DNA from: Comamonadaceae bacterium
Lineage (GTDB): Bacteria; Pseudomonadota; Gammaproteobacteria; Burkholderiales; Burkholderiaceae_C
DNA length: 48,829 bases
NCBI GenBank assembly: GCA_947447355.1
Contig: CANFJF010000021.1
Location: forward strand, 1-48,829
Direction: 5' to 3'
Positions 9,187-18,845 of the stretch are shown here, piece by piece. The first letter of the stretch is position 1; each line of letters begins with the position of its first letter. A program made the position numbers and the translations under genes. The notes under the pieces were generated by a model, which saw only the letters and a program-made list of their open reading frames with translations, was not told the origin of the DNA and ran no database searches.

Positions 9187-10326
9187 GTGAAATTGACAGG
9201 TAATTTAGTAGGACTCGTCGGCTGGCGCGGCATGGTCGGCTCAGTGTTGATTGACCGCATGCAGGCCGAGGGCGACTTTGGTCTGATCGAGCCGGTGTTT
9301 TTCTCTACCTCGAATGCCGGCGGCAATGCCCCGGCACAAGCGAAAAACGAAACCACGCTCAAAGACGCTTTTGACATTGATGCGCTGAAAAAATGCGACA
9401 TTATTTTGACGGCCCAAGGCGGCGACTACACCTCAGAAGTTTTTCCAAAACTGCGCGCAGCTGGCTGGACCGGCCACTGGATTGACGCCGCATCGACGCT
9501 GCGCATGAACGATGACGCCGTCATCGTGCTGGACCCGGTCAATCTGCCGGTGATCAACAATGCCCTTCTGCGCGGTGGCAAGAACTGGGTTGGCGGCAAC
9601 TGCACCGTCAGCTGCATGCTGATGGGCGTGGGCGCACTGTACAAAGCCGGCCTGGTTGAATGGATGAGCACCCAAACCTACCAAGCTGCCTCTGGCGGCG
9701 GCGCTCAGCACATGCGCGAGTTGTTGACGCAATACGGCACGTTGAATGCAGAAGTCAAAAACTTGCTGGACGATCCGAAAAGCGCGATCTTGGAGATTGA
9801 CCGCAAGGTCATCGCCAAACAGCGCAGCTTGACGGCCACTGAGACAGCCAACTTCGGCGTGCCGCTGGGCGGCTCGCTGATTCCTTGGATCGACAAAGAT
9901 CTGGGTGACGGGATGTCCAAGGAAGAATGGAAAGGCATGGCCGAGACCAACAAAATCCTCGCCCAAGGCGCAGGCTTCAGCAGCCCTGCCGTGCCGGTCG
10001 ATGGTTTTTGTGTGCGCATCGGTGCCATGCGCTGCCACAGCCAAGCATTGACCTTCAAGCTGAAGAAAAATGTGCCCGTGGCCGATATTGAAGCCATGAT
10101 CGCAGCGGACAACGAGTGGGTTCAGGTGGTGCCCAACACCCGCGAAGCCAGCATTCGCGACCTGACCCCGGTGGCTGTCACCGGCACCATGCGGATTCCG
10201 GTCGGACGCATCCGCAAGCTCGCCATGGGCGATGACTATCTCGGCGCCTTCACCGTCGGCGACCAACTCTTGTGGGGCGCTGCCGAGCCGCTGCGCCGCA
10301 TGCTGCGCATCTTGCTGGAAGCTTGA
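9187..10326 (+). CDS. asd: Aspartate-semialdehyde dehydrogenase
   Basis: A 379-residue NADPH-dependent enzyme converting aspartyl phosphate to aspartate semialdehyde for lysine/diaminopimelate, threonine and methionine. It is of the Gram-negative type ([12 protein letters not shown] nucleotide-binding start; PVFFSTS). The nucleophile is Cys139 in [10 protein letters not shown] and the acid/base His is in [13 protein letters not shown]. The start is a GTG at 9187 with AAGGA upstream (9176-9180), giving a normal N-terminus. It follows leuB, the common order in Burkholderiales. Confidence 0.97.
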   Translation: MKLTGNLVGLVGWRGMVGSVLIDRMQAEGDFGLIEPVFFSTSNAGGNAPAQAKNETTLKDAFDIDALKKCDIILTAQGGDYTSEVFPKLRAAGWTGHWIDAASTLRMNDDAVIVLDPVNLPVINNALLRGGKNWVGGNCTVSCMLMGVGALYKAGLVEWMSTQTYQAASGGGAQHMRELLTQYGTLNAEVKNLLDDPKSAILEIDRKVIAKQRSLTATETANFGVPLGGSLIPWIDKDLGDGMSKEEWKGMAETNKILAQGAGFSSPAVPVDGFCVRIGAMRCHSQALTFKLKKNVPVADIEAMIAADNEWVQVVPNTREASIRDLTPVAVTGTMRIPVGRIRKLAMGDDYLGAFTVGDQLLWGAAEPLRRMLRILLEA

Positions 10327-10460
10327 GTCGGCGAGGTCTCGGTGTTACTGTCTGTTTTTCATCAACTATTGCCAGGGATGCCGTGCGATCAAGTTTGAGG
10401 AAACCAGCAGCAACTAAAACCGCGAATCAAGGCCTTTACTCAGTTGCAACTGTCCGCCGG

Positions 10461-11915
10461 ATGGTCAACGGAAAGCTCAGCAAAAATACTTTGGCACTTC
10501 TGTGTCTTTTAGTGTTGGGCAGCTTGACCACCCTTGATGTGCAGGCGCTCGCCTTGGGTCGTCTCCATGTGTTTTCATCTATTGGTGAGCCTCTGCGGGC
10601 TGAGGTCGACCTCATTGACTTGACGGCCGCTGAAGCCCGCAGCTTACGACCTTCGCTAGCTCCCGCAGATGCCTACAAGGCCATGGGGCTTAATTTGAGT
10701 ACTGAGCTTCTTGACATGCAGTTCAGCTTAGTGCGAACGCCCGACGGCCGCGCAGTTCTCCAGCTCAAGAACAACCGGCCAATCACGGCGGCATTTGTCG
10801 ATATCGTGCTGCAAGTCAGTTCGACAACCGGAAAAATATCGCGTGATTACACCCTTTTATTGACGCCGCCCAAAACGGTCAATCTGGCTGTACCGATGGC
10901 CCCTTCTCAGCCGATAAAGTTGCCGCCTGTGGAGCCTTCAATCAATGCACCGGCCACAACGTCATCGGCCGCACAAAGTAGCCCAGCAGCAGCACGCGAG
11001 GTAAAAGCTGCAGTGAAACCTGCGCAGTCCATCAATGTTGCGTTTGCAAAGCCTGTCACCGTGGCACGCGGTGATACGGCCAGCGAACTGGGCATGCAGA
11101 ACCTGCCCATCAACGTCTCGCTTGATCAAATGCTGATAGCCCTGTTACACAGCAACCCGGACGCTTTCGTGGCTGGTAACGTGAACCGCCTCAAAGTAGG
11201 TGCAGTGCTAACCATGCCGGCGGCTGCCGACGCAACGACCGTCCCACGTGACAAGGCGCGCCAAACCATCATGGCCCAAAGCCGGGACTTCAACGCCTTT
11301 CGCCAGCAACTCGCCAATAACGCAAGCCCGGCACAAGTCATAACGCCAGGCCGAGAAGCCACCGGCAAAGTACAAAGTTCTGTGAAAGAAAGAACATCAG
11401 CGTCTGCAGCCGCTGACAAGCTCACCTTGTCCAAGGGAGAGCTCAAAAGCGTGGTTCCGGGTGCCGTCAATACAGATGAAAAGCTGTCACAAGAACGTCT
11501 GACCAAAGACACCGCCGACCGGTTAGCCGAGCTGTCAAAAAACATCAACGACTTGCGCAAACTGAGTGCCACGTCGGCAGCGCCAGTAGCCTCTTCAGTG
11601 CCGTTAACCAGCGAATCAGGGCCAGCCAATTCGTCAGGCCCGGCATTGGCCGTCAGCACTTACCCAGCGGCGGCGGCACAAGCCAGCACGGAACAGTCAG
11701 GGTTGATCGACCGGTTGTCAAAAGATCCTATCGTGCTGCCGGCCACCGCTGGCTTTTTAGGTTTGTTATTGGCCTGGGGCTTTTTCCGCTCGCGTCGTCA
11801 TTCAGCTGACAAGAATGGTGGCTTTCGATCCGCCTTGCAAGCGGCGGACAGTGCGGCCTACGCCCCACCCGAAGCCAGCGAACCGGCCAACATCCCGCCC
11901 CGGGCAAAGTCTTGA
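10461..11915 (+). CDS. fimV: FimV-like peptidoglycan-associated protein (short form)
   Basis: A 484-residue protein with an N-terminal signal peptide (hydrophobic core about 11-22, likely cut after LDVQA). The FimV N-terminal domain follows (LALGRLHVFSSIGEPLRAEV), then an Ala/Pro-rich linker, a LysM-like segment (QMLIALLHSNPDAFVAGNVN plus the following NRLKVGAVLTMP), another low-complexity linker, and one membrane helix near the C-terminus (PATAGFLGLLLAWGFF) with a short basic tail. FimV proteins organise the cell pole and type IV pili. The long cytoplasmic TPR part of full-length FimV is missing, so it stops soon after the membrane segment. A GTG at 10383 with AGGGA upstream would extend the N-terminus by 26 residues and is a real alternative. 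The end overlaps truA by 4 nt. Confidence 0.8.
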   Translation: MVNGKLSKNTLALLCLLVLGSLTTLDVQALALGRLHVFSSIGEPLRAEVDLIDLTAAEARSLRPSLAPADAYKAMGLNLSTELLDMQFSLVRTPDGRAVLQLKNNRPITAAFVDIVLQVSSTTGKISRDYTLLLTPPKTVNLAVPMAPSQPIKLPPVEPSINAPATTSSAAQSSPAAAREVKAAVKPAQSINVAFAKPVTVARGDTASELGMQNLPINVSLDQMLIALLHSNPDAFVAGNVNRLKVGAVLTMPAAADATTVPRDKARQTIMAQSRDFNAFRQQLANNASPAQVITPGREATGKVQSSVKERTSASAAADKLTLSKGELKSVVPGAVNTDEKLSQERLTKDTADRLAELSKNINDLRKLSATSAAPVASSVPLTSESGPANSSGPALAVSTYPAAAAQASTEQSGLIDRLSKDPIVLPATAGFLGLLLAWGFFRSRRHSADKNGGFRSALQAADSAAYAPPEASEPANIPPRAKS

Positions 11916-12703
11916 GAGTCGCCCTAGGGATCAGCTACAACGGCAGCGCTTATCAGGGCTGGCAGAGCCAACTCTCGGGCAACACCATCCAAGACCAACT
12001 CGAAAACGCCTTGGCCAAATTCACCCTGCAACCGCTGCGGGTGATGTGTGCCGGCCGCACCGACGCCGGCGTTCACGGCCTGATGCAGGTGGCGCATTTC
12101 GACACCCCGCTGGAGCGCGACATGGCGTCCTGGGTACGCGGCACCAACGCATTTTTGCCCCGTGACATCGCCGTGCAGTGGGCGCAGCAGATGCCGGATG
12201 GCCAAGACGGCTTTCACTCCCGCGCCTCGGCCATTGCCCGTCGCTACGCTTACGTGCTGCTCGAATCACCCGTGCGGCCTAGCGTTGAAGCCGGCCGGGT
12301 CGGTTGGGTTTATCGGCCCATGGACAGCGTTGCAGTAGAAAGTGCCGCAAGCTATTTGCTGGGCGAGCATGACTTTTCCTCTTTCAGGGCGGCCCAATGC
12401 CAGGCCAAAAGTCCGGTCAAAACCATCACGCACATCAAAGTCTCGCGTCGCGGCCCTTATTGGCGCTTCGAATTCGAGGCCAACGCCTTTTTGCACCACA
12501 TGATCCGCAACATCATGGGTTGTCTGGTCAGTGTCGGTCAGGGCGGCCACAGCCCGGAATGGATCTTGGACGTACTGGCGGCGCGCAGCCGGGATGCCGC
12601 AGCCCCGACTTTTTCACCTGACGGCCTGTACTTCGTCGGCCCGGTGTATGAAGACCATTTCGGCTTGCCGAGCAGCGCGCCCGCCTATGATTGGCTGCCA
12701 TGA
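11912..12703 (+). CDS. truA: tRNA pseudouridine synthase A
   Basis: A 263-residue enzyme that makes pseudouridine at positions 38-40 of tRNA anticodon stems. The catalytic Asp51 is in AGRTDAGVHG. The N-terminal ISYNGSAYQGWQ and later FLHHMIRNIMGCLV motifs are typical. The start is a TTG whose last two bases are part of the fimV stop (TTGA), implying translational coupling. Its own stop overlaps the trpF ATG in the same way (ATGA). The length is normal. Confidence 0.96.
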   Translation: MRVALGISYNGSAYQGWQSQLSGNTIQDQLENALAKFTLQPLRVMCAGRTDAGVHGLMQVAHFDTPLERDMASWVRGTNAFLPRDIAVQWAQQMPDGQDGFHSRASAIARRYAYVLLESPVRPSVEAGRVGWVYRPMDSVAVESAASYLLGEHDFSSFRAAQCQAKSPVKTITHIKVSRRGPYWRFEFEANAFLHHMIRNIMGCLVSVGQGGHSPEWILDVLAARSRDAAAPTFSPDGLYFVGPVYEDHFGLPSSAPAYDWLP

Positions 12704-13368
12704 ACCAGCGAACCCGTATCAAGATTTGCGGCCTGACCCGTGAAGAAGACGTCGATGCCGCCGTTGCCGCCGGTGCCGATGCTGTCGGCTTTGTGCTGTA
12801 CGAGCCCAGTGCCCGCTACGTCAGCGCCGCCCGCGCAACTGAGCTGGCAGCGCGGCTGCCCGCCTATGTCACGCCGGTGCTGTTGTTCGTCAATGCAAGC
12901 GCCGCACAAGTGGCTGAGGCCTGCGCGCTGTTGCCCACCGCCCTGCTGCAGTTTCATGGCGACGAAAGCCCGGCCGACTGCCTGCGCCACGGCAGGCCCT
13001 TTGTACGCGCGGCCCGCATTCCGCTGGATGCCCCGGAAAACGGCGATGACAGCTTTAATCTCGTAAAATACGCTCACGATTTCAACGCAGCCCAAGCCAT
13101 ATTGCTCGACGCCCATGTCGACGGTTTTGGTGGTGGCGGAAAAACATTCAATTGGTCACTTCTTCCTCCAAACGTCAACGCTCACCTCGTTTTGTCTGGT
13201 GGATTGACGCCTGCAAATGTGACCGATGGCATTTTGCAAGTCAGGCCGCGCTGTAAAACGCTGGCCGTTGATGTGAGCTCCGGCGTTGAGATGTCCAAAG
13301 GCATCAAAAACGCCGACAAAATCAAGCAATTCGTTGCGGCCGTGCGTGCCGCAGACGAGCAAACGTGA
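12700..13368 (+). CDS. trpF: Phosphoribosylanthranilate isomerase
   Basis: A 222-residue TIM-barrel enzyme, third step of tryptophan synthesis. KICGLTREEDVDAAVAAGAD carries the N-terminal catalytic Cys, LLQFHGDES and the DGFGGGGKTFNW phosphate-binding loop follow, and VDVSSGVEMSKGIKN carries the C-terminal catalytic Asp. The ATG at 12700 overlaps the truA stop by 4 nt. The gene is free-standing, not fused to trpC. The 71-nt gap to trpB holds a palindromic repeat. Confidence 0.96.
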   Translation: MNQRTRIKICGLTREEDVDAAVAAGADAVGFVLYEPSARYVSAARATELAARLPAYVTPVLLFVNASAAQVAEACALLPTALLQFHGDESPADCLRHGRPFVRAARIPLDAPENGDDSFNLVKYAHDFNAAQAILLDAHVDGFGGGGKTFNWSLLPPNVNAHLVLSGGLTPANVTDGILQVRPRCKTLAVDVSSGVEMSKGIKNADKIKQFVAAVRAADEQT

Positions 13369-13369
13369 A

Positions 13370-13430
13370 ACCTTGTGGGACAGACCAAACTACATGAGCA
13401 GAGCGATGAGTTGCTCTGTCCCCAACTGAT
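13370..13430. repeat. Palindromic intergenic repeat, copy 2 (trpF-trpB gap)
   Basis: The second copy of the element seen between sdhA and sdhB. The left arm ACCTTGTGGGAC (13370-13381) and right arm GCTCTGTCCCCAACTGAT (13413-13430) are identical to copy 1. The spacer is longer (31 versus 9 nt) and holds an additional small inverted repeat, GAGCA against TGCTC. GGGACAGA and TCTGTCCC pair perfectly here. The trpB ATG begins 9 nt after the element, where no good Shine-Dalgarno is visible. Confidence 0.75.
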
Positions 13431-13439
13431 TAAAAGACT

Positions 13440-14717
13440 ATGTACCCCTATCAACAACCCGATGCCAGTGGACACTTCGGTATTTACGGCGGCAGCTTTG
13501 TCTCCGAAACACTGACCCATGCGATCAACGAGCTGAAAGCGGCTTACGCACGCTACCAGCACGATCCGGCTTTTTTGGCCGAATTCCACTACGAACTGAA
13601 GCATTTTGTCGGTCGCCCGTCGCCGATTTACCATGCGGCCCGCATGAGCCGTGAGCAAGGTGGCGCGCAGATTTACCTCAAGCGCGAAGACCTGAATCAC
13701 ACCGGCGCGCACAAGATCAACAACACCATCGGCCAAGCCATGCTGGCGCGTCGCATGGGCAAGCCCCGCATCATTGCTGAAACCGGCGCCGGCCAACACG
13801 GCGTGGCCACCGCCACCATTTGCGCCCGCTACGGCCTCGAATGCGTGGTCTACATGGGCAGCGAAGACATCAAACGGCAAAGCCCTAACGTCTACCGCAT
13901 GAAGCTGCTCGGGGCCACCGTGGTGCCGGTCGAGTCGGGCAGCAAGACGCTGAAAGACGCGCTCAACGAAGCCATGCGCGACTGGGTCGCCAACGTCGAC
14001 AACACCTTCTACATCATCGGCACCGTGGCTGGCCCGCACCCTTACCCGATGATGGTGCGCGACTTTCAGAGCGTCATCGGTGAAGAGTGCCTGACGCAAA
14101 TGCCCGAGATGACCGGCGGCAAACAGCCCGACGCGGTGCTCGCCTGCGTCGGCGGCGGCAGCAATGCCATGGGTATTTTTCACCCCTACATCCAGCACGA
14201 AAACACCCGTTTGATCGGCGTTGAAGCAGCCGGCGAAGGCATGGACAGCGGCAAGCATTCAGCCTCTTTGCAACGCGGTACACCTGGCGTGTTGCACGGC
14301 AACCGCACCTATGTGCTGCAAAACGAAGACGGCCAAGTGACCGAAACGCACAGCATCAGCGCTGGACTGGACTACCCGGGCGTCGGCCCCGAGCACGCCT
14401 TTTTGAAAGACATTGGCCGCGCTGAATACGTCGGTATCACCGACACCGAAGCGCTGTCGGCTTTTCACTACCTGTGCCGCACCGAAGGCATCATCCCGGC
14501 GCTCGAGTCAGCCCATGCCGTGGCCTACGCCATGAAACTCGCCAAAACCATGCGCGCTGACCAGTCGATTCTGGTCAACCTGTCAGGCCGCGGCGACAAA
14601 GACATCGGCACGGTGGCCGATTTGTCGAACGCCAGTTTTTACTGCCGACCGTCGTGTCAAGGTCAAGGCGTCAAAGGCGGCCCGGCCGGCGAACAAGTGA
14701 TCGAGTTCAAGTCATGA
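13440..14717 (+). CDS. trpB: Tryptophan synthase beta chain
   Basis: A 425-residue PLP enzyme joining indole and serine to make tryptophan. Lys92 in [10 protein letters not shown] forms the PLP Schiff base, [10 protein letters not shown] binds the PLP phosphate, and the [10 protein letters not shown] end segment is intact. It is about 25 residues longer than E. coli TrpB owing to a C-terminal Gly/Gln-rich tail ([20 protein letters not shown]). The stop overlaps the trpA ATG by 4 nt (ATGA). The start is immediately downstream of palindromic repeat copy 2. Confidence 0.97.
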   Translation: MYPYQQPDASGHFGIYGGSFVSETLTHAINELKAAYARYQHDPAFLAEFHYELKHFVGRPSPIYHAARMSREQGGAQIYLKREDLNHTGAHKINNTIGQAMLARRMGKPRIIAETGAGQHGVATATICARYGLECVVYMGSEDIKRQSPNVYRMKLLGATVVPVESGSKTLKDALNEAMRDWVANVDNTFYIIGTVAGPHPYPMMVRDFQSVIGEECLTQMPEMTGGKQPDAVLACVGGGSNAMGIFHPYIQHENTRLIGVEAAGEGMDSGKHSASLQRGTPGVLHGNRTYVLQNEDGQVTETHSISAGLDYPGVGPEHAFLKDIGRAEYVGITDTEALSAFHYLCRTEGIIPALESAHAVAYAMKLAKTMRADQSILVNLSGRGDKDIGTVADLSNASFYCRPSCQGQGVKGGPAGEQVIEFKS

Positions 14718-15523
14718 GCCGCATTCAAACCGTCATGAGCGCCCTGCTGGCGCAAAACCGCAAAGCCCTGATTCCTTACGTCACCGCCGGCTTCCCCTTC
14801 GCGGACATCACGCCCGCGCTGATGCACGGCATGGTGGCCGGCGGTGCCGATGTGATCGAGCTCGGTGTGCCGTTTTCAGACCCCAGCGCCGACGGCCCGG
14901 TGATCCAGAAAGCCGGCGACCGCGCCTTGGCTTTTGGCGTGGGCTTGCTTCAGGTGCTGGCCATGGTGCGGGAATTCCGCTTGCAAGACAACGCGACCCC
15001 GGTCGTGCTGATGGGCTATGCCAATCCGATCGAGGCCTACAACCACAAGCACGGTGCCAACAGCTTTGTGCGCGACGCAGCCCAAGCCGGCGTCGACGGC
15101 ATGTTGATCGTCGACTACCCCCCAGAAGAATGTGTTGAATTTGCCGCCCAGCTGCGCAGTCACAACATGGATTTGATCTTTTTACTGGCCCCGACAAGCA
15201 CTCCCGAGCGCATGGCGCAGGTCGCCAAGGTCGCCAGCGGTTATGTCTATTACGTCTCACTCAAGGGCGTGACAGGTTCCGGTGCTTTGGATTTGGGCGC
15301 CGTGGAAGCTATGTTGCCGCGCATTCGCGAGCACGTCAGCGTGCCGGTCGGTGTCGGTTTCGGCATCCGTGACGCGGTCACCGCCAAAGCCATCAGCCGT
15401 GTCGCCGACGCCGTGGTGATTGGCAGCAAGATCATCCAGCTCATCGACAAGGAGCCGCGTGAGCAAGTGGTGCCGGTGGTGCAGACCTTCCTGAGCGAGA
15501 TCCGCAGCGCGCTGGACGCATAA
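14714..15523 (+). CDS. trpA: Tryptophan synthase alpha chain
   Basis: A 269-residue TIM barrel that cleaves indole-3-glycerol phosphate and channels indole to TrpB. Glu49 ([11 protein letters not shown]) and Asp60 (PSADGPVIQ) fall at the same numbers as the E. coli catalytic pair. The later segments [13 protein letters not shown] and GVGFGIRDA bind the substrate phosphate. The ATG overlaps the trpB stop, which fixes the start. A REP-like palindrome follows before accD. Confidence 0.97.
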   Translation: MSRIQTVMSALLAQNRKALIPYVTAGFPFADITPALMHGMVAGGADVIELGVPFSDPSADGPVIQKAGDRALAFGVGLLQVLAMVREFRLQDNATPVVLMGYANPIEAYNHKHGANSFVRDAAQAGVDGMLIVDYPPEECVEFAAQLRSHNMDLIFLLAPTSTPERMAQVAKVASGYVYYVSLKGVTGSGALDLGAVEAMLPRIREHVSVPVGVGFGIRDAVTAKAISRVADAVVIGSKIIQLIDKEPREQVVPVVQTFLSEIRSALDA

Positions 15524-15568
15524 TCCGGGTCAAACTGATGTATTTGAACTCGCCGCAATGCGGCGCAC

Positions 15569-15687
15569 CGTCACTGCGAAAGATAAGCGTCCGTCATTGC
15601 GAGCGTAGCGCGGCAATCCATCGCCGTGATACGCTGAGATGGACTGCCACGCTGCGCTCGCAGTGACGGACCTGCACTCGCAATGAC
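15569..15687. repeat. REP-like palindromic element between trpA and accD
   Basis: A large imperfect palindrome. The left arm runs 15592-15621 (beginning CGTCATTGCGAGCG, ending GGCAATCCAT) and the right arm 15639-15668 is its near-perfect reverse complement, with four differences in 30 and a 17-nt loop. Fragments of the same arm flank it outside: TCACTGCGA at 15571 and TCGCAATGA at 15679, again as an inverted pair. The GTCATTGCGAGCG...GGCAATCCAT motif is a widespread dispersed repeat in proteobacterial genomes. It occupies most of the 192-nt gap. Confidence 0.85.
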
Positions 15688-15715
15688 AAGTCAACCCATG
15701 CATTAAGGAGCTCCC

Positions 15716-16588
15716 ATGAGCTGGCTAGAAAAACTACTTCCCCCGAAAATCACGCCGACTGACCCGACCGAGCGCCGCAGCGTCCCTGAAGGGTTGTGGA
15801 TCAAATGCCCGAGTTGCGAGGCCGTGCTGTACAAGAACGATCTTGAGAAAAATCAGAATGTTTGCCCACAGTGCAGTCACCATCACCGGATTGGCGCACG
15901 GGCACGGTTGGACGCTTTTCTCGACGCTGAAGGCCGCTACGAACTCGGCCAAGAAGTGCTGCCAGTCGATGCCTTGAAATTCAAGGACAGCCGCAAGTAT
16001 CCGGAACGGCTGAAAGAAGCGTTAGAGAACACGGGCGAAACTGACGCTCTGATCGTCATGGGCGGGGCGGTGCACAGCATTAGCGTCGTAGTGGCCTGCT
16101 TTGAGTTTGACTTCATGGGCGGCAGCATGGGCAGTGTGGTGGGTGAGCGTTTTGTGCGCGGCGTGCATGCGGCCATCGAGCAAAAAGTACCGTTCATCTG
16201 CTTCACCGCCACTGGCGGCGCGCGCATGCAAGAAGGCTTGCTGAGTCTGATGCAAATGGCCAAAACCAATGCATCGCTGACGCGTTTGGCCAAAAAGGGC
16301 CTGCCCTACATCAGCGTGCTGACCGACCCGACCATGGGCGGCGTCAGCGCCGGCTTCGCTTTTCTCGGCGACGTGGTGATTGCCGAACCCAAAGCCTTGA
16401 TCGGTTTTGCTGGCCCACGCGTGATCGAATCCACCGTGCGGGTGACACTGCCTGCTGGTTTCCAGCGTGCCGAGTTCTTACAAACAAAAGGCGCAGTGGA
16501 CTTTATATGCGACCGCCGCGAGTTGCGTAAAACGGTCGCTAACACGCTGGCCATGCTGCAAAAACAACCCGCCGATGCCGTCGACTGA
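15716..16588 (+). CDS. accD: Acetyl-CoA carboxylase carboxyltransferase beta subunit
   Basis: A 290-residue subunit that with AccA transfers carboxyl from biotin to acetyl-CoA, making malonyl-CoA. The N-terminal zinc ribbon is complete (Cys31, Cys34, Cys50, Cys53). The crotonase-fold part has [24 protein letters not shown] and the oxyanion-type [19 protein letters not shown] lies upstream of the ATG. The last 14 nt overlap the next gene. In many Burkholderiales folC follows accD; here a LON-domain gene does. Confidence 0.97.
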   Translation: MSWLEKLLPPKITPTDPTERRSVPEGLWIKCPSCEAVLYKNDLEKNQNVCPQCSHHHRIGARARLDAFLDAEGRYELGQEVLPVDALKFKDSRKYPERLKEALENTGETDALIVMGGAVHSISVVVACFEFDFMGGSMGSVVGERFVRGVHAAIEQKVPFICFTATGGARMQEGLLSLMQMAKTNASLTRLAKKGLPYISVLTDPTMGGVSAGFAFLGDVVIAEPKALIGFAGPRVIESTVRVTLPAGFQRAEFLQTKGAVDFICDRRELRKTVANTLAMLQKQPADAVD

Positions 16589-17237
16589 AGCCCTGCGATT
16601 ATTAGCTCTGCCACTGTTTCCGCTGGGCACGGTGCTGCATCCGGGTGGTTTCTTACCGCTGCAAATTTTCGAGGTGCGCTACCTCGACATGATCGGCAAG
16701 TGCCACAAAAACGGCACACCGTTTGGCGTGGTCTCGCTGACAGCAGGCACGGAAGTTCGGCGGCTGAATGCAGAGCCTTCTGGCGACGCTTTTGCCAACG
16801 AAGCCTTTCAAAGCATAGGCACCTTAGCCACGATCACCGACTATGCAACGCCGCAACCGGGCTTGATGGTGGTCCGCTGCACCGGCACACAACGTTTCAA
16901 GATCAGCCGCAGCGAAAAACTCAAACACGGCCTGTGGGTCGCCGACGTCACGCTGCTGGCCGACGACCTCTTCGTGCAGATTCCAGATGACCTGCAGCCG
17001 GCAGCTGAAGCCCTGAAAAAGCTGATCATCACCCTGCAAGAACGCGACGTGCCGGCGGATCAAATGCCCATCCTCACGCCCTACCGATTCGATGATTGCG
17101 GGTGGGTCGCCAACCGGTGGTGTGAATTGCTGCCGATCCCGGTCGCGCTCAAACAGCAATTCATGGAACTCGACAACCCACTCCTGCGCCTTGAGTTGGT
17201 GAATGACATTTTGGACCGCAGCGACATCTCGTTCTAA
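16575..17237 (+). CDS. LON substrate-binding-domain protein
   Basis: A 220-residue stand-alone LON N-terminal domain protein (peptidase S16 N-terminal-like). It begins [20 protein letters not shown] and has [12 protein letters not shown], the canonical start of LON-domain proteins, with the later GTQRFKISR strand and a helical C-terminal half. There is no AAA+ or protease domain, so it is not Lon protease. Relatives are conserved but functionally poorly defined. I chose the ATG at 16575, which overlaps accD by 14 nt, because the upstream frame shows no domain similarity. lysS follows 66 nt downstream. Confidence 0.85.
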   Translation: MPSTEALRLLALPLFPLGTVLHPGGFLPLQIFEVRYLDMIGKCHKNGTPFGVVSLTAGTEVRRLNAEPSGDAFANEAFQSIGTLATITDYATPQPGLMVVRCTGTQRFKISRSEKLKHGLWVADVTLLADDLFVQIPDDLQPAAEALKKLIITLQERDVPADQMPILTPYRFDDCGWVANRWCELLPIPVALKQQFMELDNPLLRLELVNDILDRSDISF

Positions 17238-17303
17238 AATAAGAGGCTCGCCCTTACTCGGCTAAGCACCTTTCTCCCTGACTTGTTCTCTTTCGGCTTC
17301 CCT

Positions 17304-18845
17304 ATGTCCACACCCACCGCCCTGCCCTCCGTTGCCGCGACCGCTCCTGACGACAACCAATTGATGGCCGAGCGCCGTGAAAAGTTAAAACAGATACGCG
17401 CCTCAGGCGTGGCGTTTCCCAATGACGTCAAACCCGAACACCGGGCCGAAGCCTTGTTTGCGCAGTACGACAGCCAGACCAAAGAAGAATTAGAGCCGCT
17501 GGCCATTCCCGTCAGCGTGGCGGGCCGTATGATGCTCAAGCGCGTCATGGGCAAGGCCAGTTTTGCCACCCTGCAAGACGCCTCCTTCGGTCCGTCGGGC
17601 GGTCGCATTCAGGTCTACATCAACAACGAAGGCGTCGGTGAAGAACTGCACAGCGCTTTCAAACACTGGGACTTGGGCGACATCGTGGCCGCCGAAGGGA
17701 CGCTGTTCAAAACCAAAACCGGCGAGTTGTCGATTCACGCCACCGGCCTCAAACTGGTGACCAAAAGCCTGCGCCCCCTGCCCGACAAATTTCACGGCGT
17801 GGCCGACCAAGAAGTCAAATACCGCCAACGCTATGTCGACCTGATCACCGACGAAGCCGCACGTAAACGTTTTGTGGCCCGCAGCAAAGCCGTCAGCAGC
17901 ATGCGCGAATTCATGGTTGCCAATGAGTTTCTGGAAGTCGAAACGCCGATGCTGCACCCGATTCCGGGCGGCGCCAATGCCAAGCCATTTAAAACGCACC
18001 ACAACGCGCTGGACCAAGAAATGTTCTTGCGCATCGCGCCCGAGCTGTACCTGAAGCGACTCATCGTCGGTGGTTTTGAGCGCGTCTTTGAGATCAACCG
18101 CAGCTACCGCAACGAAGGCATCAGCGTTCGGCACAACCCCGAATTCACCATGATGGAGTTCTACGCCGCTTGGTGGAACTACAACGACCTGATGTCCTTC
18201 ACCGAAGCGCTGATCCGTGACGCCGCCCAAAAATCTTGCGGCACTTTGCAGCTGAGCTATGGCGGCAAAGCCGTCGATTTGAGCCTGCCTTTTGAACGCC
18301 TGACGATTCGCGAAGCCATCCTGAAACACACGGACGCCGGCACCAACGTCGACGACGCGGCATGGCTCATCAACGCCGTCAAAAAACTCGGTTGCACCGA
18401 ACAAAAAGACCGTCTGTCGACACGCTCGCTGGCCAGCTTGCAGGTTTTGTACTTTGAAGAAACGGTTGAAGACAAGCTCTGGCAGCCGACCTTCATCATG
18501 GAACACCCGACCGAAATTTCGCCCTTGGCGCGCGCCAACGATGCACGCCCTGAGGTGACAGAACGCTTTGAGCTCTACATCACCGGCCGCGAGTTCGGCA
18601 ACGGCTTCAGCGAACTCAACGACGCGCAAGAGCAAGCCGCACGCTTTCAAGCGCAGGTCAACGCCAAAGACTCCGGCGACGACGAAGCCATGTTTTACGA
18701 CGCCGACTTTGTGCGTGCGCTCGAATACGGCATGCCGCCGACCGGCGGCTGCGGCATTGGCATTGACCGCCTGATGATGCTGCTGACAGACAGCGCCAGC
18801 ATCCGCGATGTCATCTTGTTCCCGGCACTGCGCCGCGAAAATTGA
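17304..18845 (+). CDS. lysS: Lysyl-tRNA synthetase (class II)
   Basis: A 513-residue class II aminoacyl-tRNA synthetase. An N-terminal OB-fold anticodon-binding domain ([17 protein letters not shown]) is followed by class II motif 1 ([18 protein letters not shown]), motif 2 ([20 protein letters not shown]) and motif 3 ([11 protein letters not shown]). The ATG at 17304 gives a normal N-terminus; a TTG at 17283 would add seven residues. The stop TGA overlaps the TTG start of the next gene. Confidence 0.97.
   Translation: MSTPTALPSVAATAPDDNQLMAERREKLKQIRASGVAFPNDVKPEHRAEALFAQYDSQTKEELEPLAIPVSVAGRMMLKRVMGKASFATLQDASFGPSGGRIQVYINNEGVGEELHSAFKHWDLGDIVAAEGTLFKTKTGELSIHATGLKLVTKSLRPLPDKFHGVADQEVKYRQRYVDLITDEAARKRFVARSKAVSSMREFMVANEFLEVETPMLHPIPGGANAKPFKTHHNALDQEMFLRIAPELYLKRLIVGGFERVFEINRSYRNEGISVRHNPEFTMMEFYAAWWNYNDLMSFTEALIRDAAQKSCGTLQLSYGGKAVDLSLPFERLTIREAILKHTDAGTNVDDAAWLINAVKKLGCTEQKDRLSTRSLASLQVLYFEETVEDKLWQPTFIMEHPTEISPLARANDARPEVTERFELYITGREFGNGFSELNDAQEQAARFQAQVNAKDSGDDEAMFYDADFVRALEYGMPPTGGCGIGIDRLMMLLTDSASIRDVILFPALRREN

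Noticed and set aside
13182..14258. 358-codon open frame antisense to trpF/trpB
   Set aside because: It spans a gene boundary and the intergenic repeat on the opposite strand, with no motif; trpF and trpB are both intact.
17490..18650. 386-codon open frame antisense to lysS
   Set aside because: It is fully contained in lysS on the opposite strand and has no family similarity; frames of this length arise by codon bias at this GC content.
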